64,000 bases of DNA from Betaproteobacteria bacterium. GTDB taxonomy: Bacteria; Pseudomonadota; Gammaproteobacteria; Burkholderiales; SG8-39. The translations under genes and the position numbers were made by a program. The stretch spans positions 1 to 64,000 of the forward strand of contig JACPYS010000001.1 in NCBI GenBank assembly GCA_016195915.1. Direction: 5' to 3'. The notes below the pieces were generated by a model. It saw only the letters and a program-made list of their open reading frames with translations, had not been told where the DNA came from and searched no databases. Within the stretch, counting starts at the first letter, position 1, and each line of letters begins with the position of its first letter. This document shows positions 46,003-54,848 of this stretch, piece by piece.

Positions 46003-46569
46003 TCAACCCGCGGCCAGGGGCAGCAGCTTCACGAGTTCCGTGCCGTGCAACAGCCGGATGTTCATTTGCTGCGCAAAAACCTGCGCGTTGTCGCTGAATT
46101 CTCCCGCGGCGACATAGATGCACTCGTGCGCGTCGCGCGCGCGCATCGCGGTGTGAAGATCACGCAGCGGCTCGATTCCGGTGCGTGCGACCCTCCAGCG
46201 CTTGCAGGTGAGGAGCGCGGTGCGGCCCGACCTGGTCAGTTCGAAATCGGCTTCCGGGCCGCCGAAACGGCCGACCGCATAGCCTTCGCGGCGGAGGGCT
46301 TGTTCAACCGCGCCGGAAAAATCGTTCCAGGACATCGCGCGAATCGCGTCGAGCGTGGCGGCAATCCGTGCCGCGCTGGGGGCGCGAAGCTGCTGCCAGC
46401 CCGCGTACGCCGCGATGACCATGAACGGCAGCGGAACGAAAAACGCGTAGATCTCCGGCAGCACCAGCCGCACCGCGAGGAACATCCCGGCCGCGACCAG
46501 GAGGCTGACCCACCAGGGCGAACGCAGCAGGATCGCGAACAGCGAATTCTTCGCCATCTCGAATTTCAT
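46003..46569 (-). CDS. Membrane-anchored Mrr-like restriction endonuclease domain protein
   Basis: This 188-residue protein has two N-terminal membrane helices (~16-36 and ~40-58) and a C-terminal restriction-endonuclease-like fold. The probable active site is in GPEADFELTRSGRTALLTCKRW: D ... x-C-K in the Mrr pattern (usual form D-x-n-Q-C-K). A conserved-looking EC-type segment DAHECIYVAAGEFSDNA follows. The ATG at 46569 is chosen for its distance from the membrane helix. It follows the transporter gene by 25 bp and may be co-transcribed. Such proteins are widespread and their substrate is unknown. Confidence 0.72.
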   Translation of the reverse strand: MKFEMAKNSLFAILLRSPWWVSLLVAAGMFLAVRLVLPEIYAFFVPLPFMVIAAYAGWQQLRAPSAARIAATLDAIRAMSWNDFSGAVEQALRREGYAVGRFGGPEADFELTRSGRTALLTCKRWRVARTGIEPLRDLHTAMRARDAHECIYVAAGEFSDNAQVFAQQMNIRLLHGTELVKLLPLAAG

Positions 46570-46594
46570 GTCGGGCGCCGCATCAGGTGGATGC

Positions 46595-49054
46595 TCATGC
46601 TCCCCCCGTTGACCCGAGGTACGCCTTTTCGAGCGCGCGGTCCGACGCGATTGCCGAGGCCGGGCCGGATGCGACGATGCGTCCCGATTCGATGACGTAG
46701 GCGCGATCTGCCAGCGCGAGAGCGAGCCCCGCCATCTGATCCACGAGGAGGATGGTGGCGGCCTCCGCGCGGAGCCGGTCGAGAGCAGCAAACAGATCGT
46801 TGATCACTGTCGGCGCGAGGCCGCGCGAGGGCTCATCGAGCAGCAGCAGCCGCGGCTTCGCCATCAGGCCCCGGGCAATGGCGAGCATCTGCTGCTCGCC
46901 GCCCGAAAGCAGCCCCGCGCGCTGATGCAGGCGATCGCGCAGGCGCGGAAAGCGCGTGAGCATCGCCTCGAGGTCGGTGTCGCTCGAGCGCTTGCGCAGG
47001 AACGCGCCGAGCCTCAGGTTGTCGAGCACCGTCAGTTCGGAAAACACCTGCCGGCCCTCCGGCACGAGCACCAGTCCGCGCGCGACTACCTGGTGCGCGG
47101 AGAGATGCGAAATATTCTCTCCAGCGAATGCGACATCGCCGCCGACCGGGCGGTGCAGGCCCGAAAGCGCGCGCATGAGCGTGGATTTGCCGGCGCCATT
47201 CGCGCCGAGCACCGCCACCATCTCGCGCTCCCGCACCTGCAGGTCGATGCCGTTCAATACCGGCTCGGCCCCGTAGCCTGCCGTGATCCGGCCCGCCTCG
47301 AGGAGCGGTTCTCCGAGCGATCCTTCGGCCGCCCTGTGCGCCGTGAGACGTGCCTGCTCTTCACCAAGGTAGGCCTTGCGCACTACCGGGTCGCGTTGCA
47401 CTGCGCCGGGCGGCCCGGCGGCGATCTTCAATCCGGCGTCGAGCACCACGACATGGTCGGAAATGCCCATCACCACCGGCATGTCGTGCTCCACGAGCAC
47501 GACTGCGACGCCCGCGTCCGCGATCCGCCGCAGCAGCCGCGACAATCGTTCCTTGTCTGCGCGCGACAGGCCGGCGGCGGGCTCATCGAGCAGGAGTACC
47601 GATGGCCGCATCGCGAGCGCACGCGCAATTTCCACCAGGCGCTTGTCGACGTGAGGCAGATCGGCGGCGCGCGCGTCGATGTCGCCCGCGTAACCCACGA
47701 ATGCAAGCAGCGGTTCGACTTCCGGCACTGCGCAGCGCGGAAATGCGATCGCAAGGTTTTCGGCAACACTCATGGTCGCGAACAATTGCGTCGTCTGGTA
47801 GGTTCGCGACACCCCCGCGCGGGCGACGCGCCAGGCGCGCTCTCCATGAAGTGCGCGCTGGCCGAGCCGGATGCTTCCCTCATCTGGACGGTAAAAACCA
47901 CCGAGCATGTTGAGCACCGTGGTCTTTCCGGCGCCATTGGGCCCGATCAGGCTCGTCACGGCGCCCGGCAGCGCCTCGAACGACACGTCGCTCGCGGCAC
48001 GCAGGCCGCCGAACGCGATGCCGAGTCCTTCGATCTTCAGGCCCGCCGCTGGCTGCGGTGAAATCTCCACCTTGCCTGTCCGGGGCAGCCTGGTCGCGCG
48101 CCTTCGGTGCGCGAGCCGCAATGCCAGTCCGACGACGCCATCGGGCGCGGCCCACAGGACGATCAGCAGCAAGGCACCGAAGAACAGCAGCCGGTACTCG
48201 GCGAGTCCTGCGAGCGCCTCGGGCAGAAGCACGACGACGGCCGCGCCTACCAGCGGTCCGGCGACGGAGCCCGTGCCTCCGATGATCACGGCCAGTACGA
48301 ACAGGATCGATTGCGCGAACGTGAAGGTCGATGGCGTGACGAATCCCGACAGCGGCGCGAAGAAGGCCCCGGCGATTCCCGCGCACGCCGCCGACACGGT
48401 GAACGCCACGGTCTTCACGCGCACGGGATCCAGGCCGATCGATTCAGCGGCCACCTCGGAGTCCTTGACCGCACGCATCGCGCTTCCCCAGCGGCTGCGG
48501 GCAAGCTGCCGGAACGCAATTGTTGCAGCGGCCGCAAGCAGGATCGCGGCGATCGCCACGCCGCGCTCGCCGAGTGCAAGACCGAAGGCCGAGGGTTGCG
48601 GGATTCCCATGATCCCGTTCTGGCCGCCGGTGAGGCCCCGCCACTCGATGGCACTGTGTTCGACGATGAATCCGAATGCGATCGTGACCATGGCGAGATA
48701 CGGGCCCTTGACGCGCAACGCAGGCAGTGCGAGCAGTGCGCCCGTCACGCCGGCGACCAGTGCCGCGACGGGGAGCGCGGCCCAGAAGCTCCATTTCGCT
48801 GTGACGGTCAGGATCGCCACCGCGTAGGCGCCGAGCGCGTAGAACCCGACGTGTCCGAACGAGATCTGCCCGGTGAGGCCGAGCAGCACGTTGAGCCCGA
48901 TTCCGGCCACGGCGGTCAGCGCCATCGTCGCCATCACGAATACGTAATAGCTGTTCGCTACCGCCGTGAATGCGAGCGCGACGCCGAACCCCGCTGCGAA
49001 AAGCGCCAAAGCGAACCACTCCCGGGCGCCGGGCCCGACGCGGCCGGCGGTCAT
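46595..49054 (-). CDS. LIV-type ABC transporter, LivM-LivG-LivF fusion
   Basis: One 819-residue polypeptide joins three normally separate subunits. Residues 1-~310 are a LivM permease (about ten helices; GLNVLLGLTGQISFGHVGFY near 53). Residues ~338-565 are a LivG ATPase (Walker A GPNGAGKTT 371-379, Walker B LLLDEPAAGL near 487, H-loop VEHD 521-524). Residues ~584-813 are a LivF ATPase (GANGAGKST 617-625, signature LSGGEQQ 716-722, Walker B LLLLDEP). In the LivG part the ABC signature reads LPHVDKR, with Val where a Gly is expected. The start ATG overlaps the livH stop by 4 bp. It imports branched amino acids, amides or similar. Confidence 0.9.
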   Translation of the reverse strand: MTAGRVGPGAREWFALALFAAGFGVALAFTAVANSYYVFVMATMALTAVAGIGLNVLLGLTGQISFGHVGFYALGAYAVAILTVTAKWSFWAALPVAALVAGVTGALLALPALRVKGPYLAMVTIAFGFIVEHSAIEWRGLTGGQNGIMGIPQPSAFGLALGERGVAIAAILLAAAATIAFRQLARSRWGSAMRAVKDSEVAAESIGLDPVRVKTVAFTVSAACAGIAGAFFAPLSGFVTPSTFTFAQSILFVLAVIIGGTGSVAGPLVGAAVVVLLPEALAGLAEYRLLFFGALLLIVLWAAPDGVVGLALRLAHRRRATRLPRTGKVEISPQPAAGLKIEGLGIAFGGLRAASDVSFEALPGAVTSLIGPNGAGKTTVLNMLGGFYRPDEGSIRLGQRALHGERAWRVARAGVSRTYQTTQLFATMSVAENLAIAFPRCAVPEVEPLLAFVGYAGDIDARAADLPHVDKRLVEIARALAMRPSVLLLDEPAAGLSRADKERLSRLLRRIADAGVAVVLVEHDMPVVMGISDHVVVLDAGLKIAAGPPGAVQRDPVVRKAYLGEEQARLTAHRAAEGSLGEPLLEAGRITAGYGAEPVLNGIDLQVREREMVAVLGANGAGKSTLMRALSGLHRPVGGDVAFAGENISHLSAHQVVARGLVLVPEGRQVFSELTVLDNLRLGAFLRKRSSDTDLEAMLTRFPRLRDRLHQRAGLLSGGEQQMLAIARGLMAKPRLLLLDEPSRGLAPTVINDLFAALDRLRAEAATILLVDQMAGLALALADRAYVIESGRIVASGPASAIASDRALEKAYLGSTGGA

Positions 49055-49923
49055 ACTTTTTTCACTGCGGCGCGGCCAAACAGTCCATTCGGCATCAGCG
49101 CGAGGGCCACGATCACGAGCGCGAACGTAAGGATCTGCGTGTAGGCGGAGCCGAGCAGGGCGGTGATGAGCGATTCGGTCAGGCCGAACATCAGCCCGGC
49201 GAGCATCACGCCCCAGGCGCTCCCCATCCCGCCGAGGATGGCGACCGCGAAGGCTTTGAGCCCGAACAGCGTGCCCATGTCCGAGTGCACGTTGAACAGC
49301 GGCGCGATCATGATGCCCGCCGCGCCCGCGAACACGGTCGAAGCCGCGTAGGAGGCCGATATCGCGAGGGGTACATTGATTCCCATCAGACGCGCCGCGT
49401 CCGCGTTCTGCACCACGGCGAGCATCGCCTTGCCGAGCCGCGTGCGGCGCGAGAACAGGTGCAGCCCCGCCGCGAGCGCGAGCCCAACCACCGGAATCGC
49501 CACCTGCAGCAGCGAAAAATTGATCTCGAGCAGCTGGAACGAGCCGGTCGCCCAGGGCATGGCGAAACCCCGCGGCTCCTTGCCGAAGGTGAACAGCACC
49601 GTGTTGTCGGCCAGGATGCCGAGTGCGACGGTCGCCATCAGCCAGGCATTGGAGCCGTGTTTCGCGAACGGGCGGACTGCGACCAGTTCGACCAGCGCAC
49701 CGTAGAGCGCGCACAGCGCGAGCGCAAGGACGACCGCCGGCACGAGCGGCCAAGCCAGGGTGACGGCGAAGGTGTAGGCGAACACCGCGCCCAGCATCAT
49801 CGCGCTGCCCTGGGCGAAGTTCACCGTTCCCGAAACCGAATAGGTTACCTGGAAGCCCAGCGCGAGAAGCCCGTACATGCTGCCCAGGCCGAGCCCGGAG
49901 ATGATTGCCGAGGTGACAAGCAT
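49051..49923 (-). CDS. LIV-type ABC transporter permease (LivH)
   Basis: This 290-residue inner-membrane permease has about eight helices and the family motifs GLGLGSMYGLLALGFQVTYS, VNFAQGSAMMLGAVFAY and AVAILGGMGSAWGVMLAGL. It pairs with the LivM part of the downstream fusion. ATGA coupling links the two genes. A terminator hairpin separates it from the binding-protein gene upstream, so it is expected at lower level. Confidence 0.93.
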   Translation of the reverse strand: MLVTSAIISGLGLGSMYGLLALGFQVTYSVSGTVNFAQGSAMMLGAVFAYTFAVTLAWPLVPAVVLALALCALYGALVELVAVRPFAKHGSNAWLMATVALGILADNTVLFTFGKEPRGFAMPWATGSFQLLEINFSLLQVAIPVVGLALAAGLHLFSRRTRLGKAMLAVVQNADAARLMGINVPLAISASYAASTVFAGAAGIMIAPLFNVHSDMGTLFGLKAFAVAILGGMGSAWGVMLAGLMFGLTESLITALLGSAYTQILTFALVIVALALMPNGLFGRAAVKKV

Positions 49924-49929
49924 CGGATG

Positions 49930-49958
49930 AAAAACTACGGCCGCGCTCAGGCGGCCGT
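49930..49958 (-). terminator. Intra-operon terminator after the binding-protein gene
   Basis: On the minus strand ACGGCCGC - ctgagc - GCGGCCGT is followed by agTTTTT. This perfect 8-bp GC-rich stem with a T run lies between the substrate-binding protein and livH, the usual place for partial termination that keeps binding protein in excess. Confidence 0.75.
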
Positions 49959-49991
49959 GTCGCGCGAGAGCGATTCCAACGCGCTACTTCT

Positions 49992-51050
49992 TCATGCCCA
50001 CAGGGAGGATCTGGTTGTCGATGAACTGGGTCCAGACGGCCCGGCGGTGGAACCGGCCTTCTCGATCGCCATTGCGGTAAGCATCATCGCATCGTAGGCA
50101 TTCGCCACGCCGACCGCAGGCGTGACATCCCCCGGCCCCTTGATGTCCGGATACTTCGCCATCAGCGCTTTCATCACTTTCTCGCCCACGCGCGTTTGCT
50201 TGCCGAAGAAGCTGTAGGTCTGAATGAAATGGACGTCCTTCGCGTTCGGCCCGGCGAGCTCGGTGAAACGGCCGCCCGCAGGGCCCCAATGCGAAACGAT
50301 CGGCGGCTTCCAGCCCATGCGCTCGAGCGATTTCACCACCTGTGAGGAAGGACCGACGTTGCCGACGAGAAACAGGCAATCGGCGCCGGCCGTCTTCAGA
50401 CGCGTCAGCTGCGGCACGACGTCGACGTCATTGCCCTCGAACTTTTCGATCCCGGCGGGCTTCATCCCCTTCGCCGAGAGCGCAGCGAGCAATCCCTTTT
50501 CATTCGACTCGCCCCACGGGTTGTTCACCAGGATCATGCCGCAGTTCTTCGCGTTGAACGTCTTTTGGGCATACTGCAGCATTGCCAGGTTCACGATCTC
50601 GTCCACCGCGGAGACCCGGAACGCAAAATTGGGGTTGGCGCCGTTCTGGGTGATGGGGGTGCCCGCAGCCCACGGGCCCATGAACGGAAGCTTTTCCTGG
50701 TTGATGATGGGAACGATGGCGAGCGACACCGGCGTGTCGAGCCCGCCGAACAGCACCGCCACTTTCTCCTTGAAAATCAGTTCGCGCGCGGCGATCACGC
50801 CCTTGGCCGGCGTCGCCTCGTCGTCGCGTCGCACGAGTTCGAATTTGCGCCCCTTCAGCACGCCGCCTTTCGCGTTGAGTTCGTCGATGGCGATGGTGAG
50901 CCCGCGCGTGATGGCCTCGCCGGCGCGTGCGGACTGGCCCGAAAGCGCGGTGACCAGACCGATCTTGATCGTCTCCTGCGCCGCTGCGGGCAGTACCGGA
51001 AAAGCGAGCACGGTCGCGACCGCGAGTGCAACAAAATTGCGTCGTTTCAT
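49992..51050 (-). CDS. LIV-type substrate-binding protein with disrupted C-terminus
   Basis: This 352-residue periplasmic protein has a signal peptide (MKRRNFVALAVATVLAFPVLPAAAQ) and the Leu/Ile/Val-binding fold (IKIGLVTALSGQSARAGEAI; ARELIFKEKVAVLFGGLDT). The C-terminus is abnormal: the frame ends in low-complexity GPSGPSSSTTRSSLWA, whereas a -1/+1 shifted frame (stop at 49984) reads VWTQFIDNQILPVGMKK, the normal end of such proteins. About 35-45 residues between AIEKAGSTAG and that end also seem missing. The shift lies near 50040. It may be non-functional. GGGAGA precedes the ATG. Confidence 0.82.
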   Translation of the reverse strand: MKRRNFVALAVATVLAFPVLPAAAQETIKIGLVTALSGQSARAGEAITRGLTIAIDELNAKGGVLKGRKFELVRRDDEATPAKGVIAARELIFKEKVAVLFGGLDTPVSLAIVPIINQEKLPFMGPWAAGTPITQNGANPNFAFRVSAVDEIVNLAMLQYAQKTFNAKNCGMILVNNPWGESNEKGLLAALSAKGMKPAGIEKFEGNDVDVVPQLTRLKTAGADCLFLVGNVGPSSQVVKSLERMGWKPPIVSHWGPAGGRFTELAGPNAKDVHFIQTYSFFGKQTRVGEKVMKALMAKYPDIKGPGDVTPAVGVANAYDAMMLTAMAIEKAGSTAGPSGPSSSTTRSSLWA

Positions 51051-51115
51051 GGCGTCTCCCTGTGGATGGACATAAGCTTAGCAGGACGCGTGCCTGGCGT
51101 GGGATATGTTAGGCT

Positions 51116-51535
51116 GTGGTGACGGAAACAGCTGCCACGATGACGCCCGCGAAACTCGTAGAAGAATATCTGCGACTGCACATGATTCCCGACCCGGATT
51201 CGGCGCGGCAATATTGCGCGCCGGACCTGGAGATCCGCTTCACCGGCAATCGGCTGATGCACGATCCGGCCGAGGCGACCGCCTTCAATCGCGCCCGCTA
51301 CAAGTGGGTGAAAAAGAAGTTCGGCCCGACGCATGTGGCCGAAGGCGCGAGCGACGAGGAAACCGTCGTCTACCAGACGGGAACGCTCTACGGCGAGTGG
51401 CTCGACGGGACGCCATTCGAGGGCAACCGGTATGTGGACCGCTACTTCGTGCGGCACGGCAAGATCGCGAAGATGGAGGTCTGGAACGACAGCGCGGAAT
51501 GGCTGATGGTCCGTGCCGGCCTAGCAAAACCCTGA
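51116..51535 (+). CDS. NTF2/SnoaL-like protein
   Basis: This 139-residue protein has a cystatin-like alpha+beta barrel: LVEEYLRLHMIPDPDSARQY, a middle YVDRYFVRHGKIAKMEVWND strand pair and no cofactor motif. The GTG at 51116 gives the longest frame; an ATG at 51140 is an alternative. It is divergent from the binding-protein gene and upstream of the deacetylase, so it may be part of the same catabolic unit. Activity unknown. Confidence 0.72.
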   Translation: MVTETAATMTPAKLVEEYLRLHMIPDPDSARQYCAPDLEIRFTGNRLMHDPAEATAFNRARYKWVKKKFGPTHVAEGASDEETVVYQTGTLYGEWLDGTPFEGNRYVDRYFVRHGKIAKMEVWNDSAEWLMVRAGLAKP

Positions 51536-51594
51536 GCCGGCGCCTCGCCCTGGTGCACTGATGCACCATCTCTGATCATGGTGAGTCCGCGATC

Positions 51595-52473
51595 GTGACT
51601 TCGCGCGCGCTTCCATCTCACGGCCGTTACGCATACTCGGCGATTACGCGCCGGCCGGATTACAGCTGGCCGGATGGAAATCGGCTCGCGGTCTATATCG
51701 GTTTCAATGTTGAACACTTCGCGTTCGGCGAAGGACTGGGCGCGGCGCTTGGTCCGCGCATGCCGGAGCCGGACGTGCTCAACTATTCGTGGCGCGATTA
51801 CGGCAACCGCGTAGGGGTCTGGCGCTGCCTCGATTTGTTCGAAACGCTCAAGCTGCCGGTGGGCGCGCTGATCAATACGGCCCTCTACGACTACTGTCCC
51901 GAAGTGATCGAAGCGTTCGTGCGGCGCGGCGACGAACTGATCGGCCATGGCCACACGAATTCGGAGCGCCAGGGTGACATGAGCGAGGCCGAGGAACGAA
52001 AGCTGATGGAGGGCTGCCGGGATTGCATTGGCCGGGAATCCGGCACGGCGCCCGCAGGCTGGCTCAGCCCATGGATCTCGGAGAGCCTGGTCACGTCCGA
52101 TCTGCTCGCGGAGACCGGCTACCGCTATACGCTCAACTGGTGCCACGACGACCAGCCCGTGAAGTTCAATACCCGGGCAGGTGCGCTCTGGTCAGTGCCC
52201 TACCCGCAGGAACTCAACGACATCCCGATGATCGTCGCGAGGCAGATGGACGGACGCGATTTCGCCGACCTGATCGTGGACAATTTCGACGAAATGCTGG
52301 CGCAATCCATTGCGCAGCCGTTGGTGATGGGAATCGCCTTGCATCCGTATATCGTGGGCCAGCCCTACCGGCTGCGTCACCTCAGACGGGCGCTGTCGCA
52401 CGTTGTGCGCTCGCGCAAGTCCTGGCTCACCACGCCTGGCCGGATCTGCGATGTGGCGGAAAAGCTAGGCTGA
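51595..52473 (+). CDS. PuuE-like polysaccharide-deacetylase-family hydrolase
   Basis: This 292-residue NodB-fold protein resembles the metal-independent allantoinase PuuE: the N-terminal RPDYSWPDGNRLAVYIGFNVEHF lacks the usual DD metal pair of chitin deacetylases, and GHGHTNSERQ carries the later histidine. Given the allFGHK genes next to it, an allantoinase or ureide/amide hydrolase role is the best inference. Its end overlaps the convergent allG gene by 9 bp. Confidence 0.78.
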   Translation: MTSRALPSHGRYAYSAITRRPDYSWPDGNRLAVYIGFNVEHFAFGEGLGAALGPRMPEPDVLNYSWRDYGNRVGVWRCLDLFETLKLPVGALINTALYDYCPEVIEAFVRRGDELIGHGHTNSERQGDMSEAEERKLMEGCRDCIGRESGTAPAGWLSPWISESLVTSDLLAETGYRYTLNWCHDDQPVKFNTRAGALWSVPYPQELNDIPMIVARQMDGRDFADLIVDNFDEMLAQSIAQPLVMGIALHPYIVGQPYRLRHLRRALSHVVRSRKSWLTTPGRICDVAEKLG

Positions 52474-53919
52474 AACGCCGAGGTTTTCTGCCATGGCACG
52501 CAGCGCCTGCGTGAAGCACCCCATCGGCACGCGCACGATCCCCGCACCGATCTGGCCGGTACCGGCCAGTCTGTGCGCGATGCCGGTGGTGACGACGGGA
52601 CGGATCCCGGTATCGACGACTTTGCGGACATCGATTCCTGCGGGCGCTCCGGCGAATTCCAGGTTCGGCAGCGACATGACCGGGTTGCGCGTCCAGGTGA
52701 CGTGGTACATCTCGCGCGTGTATTCCACCGCTTGCGCCACGCTGCCGCCGACCAGTTGCACGAGCGCCGGCGAGGCGGCGAGCGATTGTCCGCCGTAACC
52801 CGCGGTTTCGCAAATCGCGCTGTCGCCGAGGTCGGCGTTGGCGTCCTGCTGTGAAAACCCCGGAAAGAACAGGCCGACCGGCGTGTCCGACGGCGCTTCG
52901 AACCAGCGCGCGCCCAGCCCGCTCACCCGGATCGCGGTGGAGACGCCGTTGCGCGCAATCGCGGTGACGATCGAGGAGGCTTCGACACCGTGCGTCGCGT
53001 CCATGATCGACTTGGACGCGACCATGGAAAGATTGAGAAAGAACTGGCTGGTTGCTGCGATGAAATCGAGGGCTTCCCGCGCCCGCGCGCGATCGAAACC
53101 GCTTCCGGCGAGCGCGCCGCCGATCGCCATGTGAAACAGCGCGGTCGCAGCGGCGTTGCGGCTGTGCACCTCGTCGCCCATGAGGAGCGCCTGCGACTGG
53201 ATCGCTTTCAGGTCGACACCGTCCGGAATGCCGGCTAGCGCGGTCTTGATCGCCGGCGCGAGCACCACCGCGATCCACTTGAGCCGCTCGATGACATCAG
53301 GTCCGTGCGCGCCGAAGCGCAGCACGCGGCCAACGCCTTCGCTGAAGTTCGTGTAGGTCATATTGCCGTGCGTTGCATTCCTCACGACGAACACCGGCAT
53401 CGACGGAGAGATCGCGCCCGACATCGGCCCGACCGCGTGGATATCATGGTTCGGCAGGAATCCGACTTCGCCCCGCGCGAGGCGTTCGGCCGCTTCCTCA
53501 GGCGACTTCGCCCAGCCCTCGTAGAGCATCGCACCGATTATCGTGCCCTTCATCGGATCGCACATCCGTTCCCAGGGTATCGGCGCTCCGGCGTGCGTGA
53601 GCGTCTTCCGTCCGCCGGCCCAGAGTTGCGGCCAGACGGCATCGGCGCGCAAGCTCACATCCATGAGAACGGGGCGGGCGGCCAGCATCCGGGTGGTGGC
53701 TTTCTCGTTCGCACGGTCGATGCGCGAGCCCGTTCCTTCCGCGTCGCTCGCATCACCGGTGAGCAGCGCCAGCGTCCAGGCGAGCCTCGGATCGCCGTCG
53801 CCGGCAGGCCGCCAGTCGAGATGCGCGAGCGGCGCGCCCGAACGCCTCACGCCGTCGGCGAACATTTCGAGTCCGACGTTGATCACGCCGGGCTTGCCGT
53901 TCAACAGGTCGTGCGTCAT
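52465..53919 (-). CDS. allG: DUF1116 protein (YlbE/AllG)
   Basis: This 484-residue protein belongs to the YlbE family, which with FdrA and YlbF forms the oxamate carbamoyltransferase of E. coli allantoin catabolism (AllFGH); it converts oxalurate to oxamate plus carbamoyl phosphate. Visible family features are NVGLEMFADGVRRSGAPLAHLDWRPAG and a long helical region. It is the last gene of the operon, coupled to allH by ATGA. E. coli names are transferred from memory of that work. Confidence 0.82.
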   Translation of the reverse strand: MTHDLLNGKPGVINVGLEMFADGVRRSGAPLAHLDWRPAGDGDPRLAWTLALLTGDASDAEGTGSRIDRANEKATTRMLAARPVLMDVSLRADAVWPQLWAGGRKTLTHAGAPIPWERMCDPMKGTIIGAMLYEGWAKSPEEAAERLARGEVGFLPNHDIHAVGPMSGAISPSMPVFVVRNATHGNMTYTNFSEGVGRVLRFGAHGPDVIERLKWIAVVLAPAIKTALAGIPDGVDLKAIQSQALLMGDEVHSRNAAATALFHMAIGGALAGSGFDRARAREALDFIAATSQFFLNLSMVASKSIMDATHGVEASSIVTAIARNGVSTAIRVSGLGARWFEAPSDTPVGLFFPGFSQQDANADLGDSAICETAGYGGQSLAASPALVQLVGGSVAQAVEYTREMYHVTWTRNPVMSLPNLEFAGAPAGIDVRKVVDTGIRPVVTTGIAHRLAGTGQIGAGIVRVPMGCFTQALRAMAENLGVSA

Positions 53920-54848
53920 GCGTTGTTCCCGGAGAAATCTTCGTTAGAGGACTCGGAAGATCGTCGTCCCCGCGAACGCGGGCACCCAGCAGGGCTTTGA
54001 AAATTATTGATTCCCGCTTTCGCGGGAACGGCGAAGCGCCAATTCTTCAGACATTCCTCAGCGGCCAAGCCGATCGCGAATCCGCTGAGCATGTCCCACC
54101 CAGACGAATGCCCGAGCGCCGCAAGCGCGCTCGCCGCGTCGATTGCGGCTGGATCGTCTCCTGCGGAAAGCGCATCGGCGAGCGCGTGCAGCGGTTCGAA
54201 ACTTGCACCTGCAACGAGGTCGGCGAACAGCGCGGCGCTGATCGCATGACTCGCGCTTCGCACGTCTCGTGCCAGGCGCTCGCCGATTTCGCGCCAGCGC
54301 AGGTCGCTTGATACGAGCATCCGGCCGAACAGCGCTCCGCCACACAGATCGTCACCCGAGGGTGTCAACCCGGTTCCGAATCCGAGCAGCGCGCGCGAGG
54401 CGGTGTAGACCGCATCAGAATTATCCGCTCGATAGGCCGCGGCGAGGGCATTCACCCGGACGATCGCAAGATCGAGGGGAAAGGCGGGCACACGGCCGGC
54501 CAGCATTTCGCCAAAGCCGCGCGGATCGCCAATTGAATCGATCGAAGCGATCAGGCGCCGGCACGCAGCCGCCACGACCTCGAAGCTATCGTGTCGCGCG
54601 GACGGCAGCGCCGCGCTCCACGCGTCGCGCGGCAACGCTGCAAACGACGCAATGCGGCCGCGCACGGCGGGTATCGCGGTCAGCACTGCACGCGGATGCC
54701 GCGCGGGCAGTCTGGAACCCACCCAGATGATCTCGCCGGCGGCGAGAAAATACGGCGCATCGGGGAATGCGTCCAGCGGACTCGCACGACCGCCGCTCGC
54801 CCGCAGCGCGGTGAGCGCCCTTGCGCCGATGCCGAGCACCGCGTTCAC
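53916..54848 (-). CDS. allH: DUF2877 protein (YlbF/AllH) with REP-derived tail
   Basis: This 310-residue protein has the DUF2877 hallmark LLGFGTGLTPSGDDLCGGALFG near 165 and the end GHSSGWDMLSGFAIGLAAEECL. The last ~36 residues (FAVPAKAGINNFQSPAG ...) are encoded by a dispersed REP-like palindrome, not by family sequence, so the normal C-terminus near residue 272 has been extended. It overlaps allK by 4 bp and allG by 4 bp. Expected part of oxamate carbamoyltransferase. Confidence 0.82.
   Translation of the reverse strand: MNAVLGIGARALTALRASGGRASPLDAFPDAPYFLAAGEIIWVGSRLPARHPRAVLTAIPAVRGRIASFAALPRDAWSAALPSARHDSFEVVAAACRRLIASIDSIGDPRGFGEMLAGRVPAFPLDLAIVRVNALAAAYRADNSDAVYTASRALLGFGTGLTPSGDDLCGGALFGRMLVSSDLRWREIGERLARDVRSASHAISAALFADLVAGASFEPLHALADALSAGDDPAAIDAASALAALGHSSGWDMLSGFAIGLAAEECLKNWRFAVPAKAGINNFQSPAGCPRSRGRRSSESSNEDFSGNNA
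53963..54029. repeat. REP/BIME-like palindromic element inside allH
   Basis: Two palindromes, CCCGCG-aa-CGCGGG (53969-53982) and TTCCCGC-tttc-GCGGGAA (54011-54028), are separated by ~28 bp. This arrangement and sequence are the widespread TTCCCGC...GCGGGAA REP type of proteobacteria. It lies in frame in allH. Confidence 0.75.

Noticed and set aside
49054-49753. N-terminal extension of the fused transporter to 49753
   Set aside because: That part reads livH in another frame; the ATGA overlap at 49051-49054 sets the true start.
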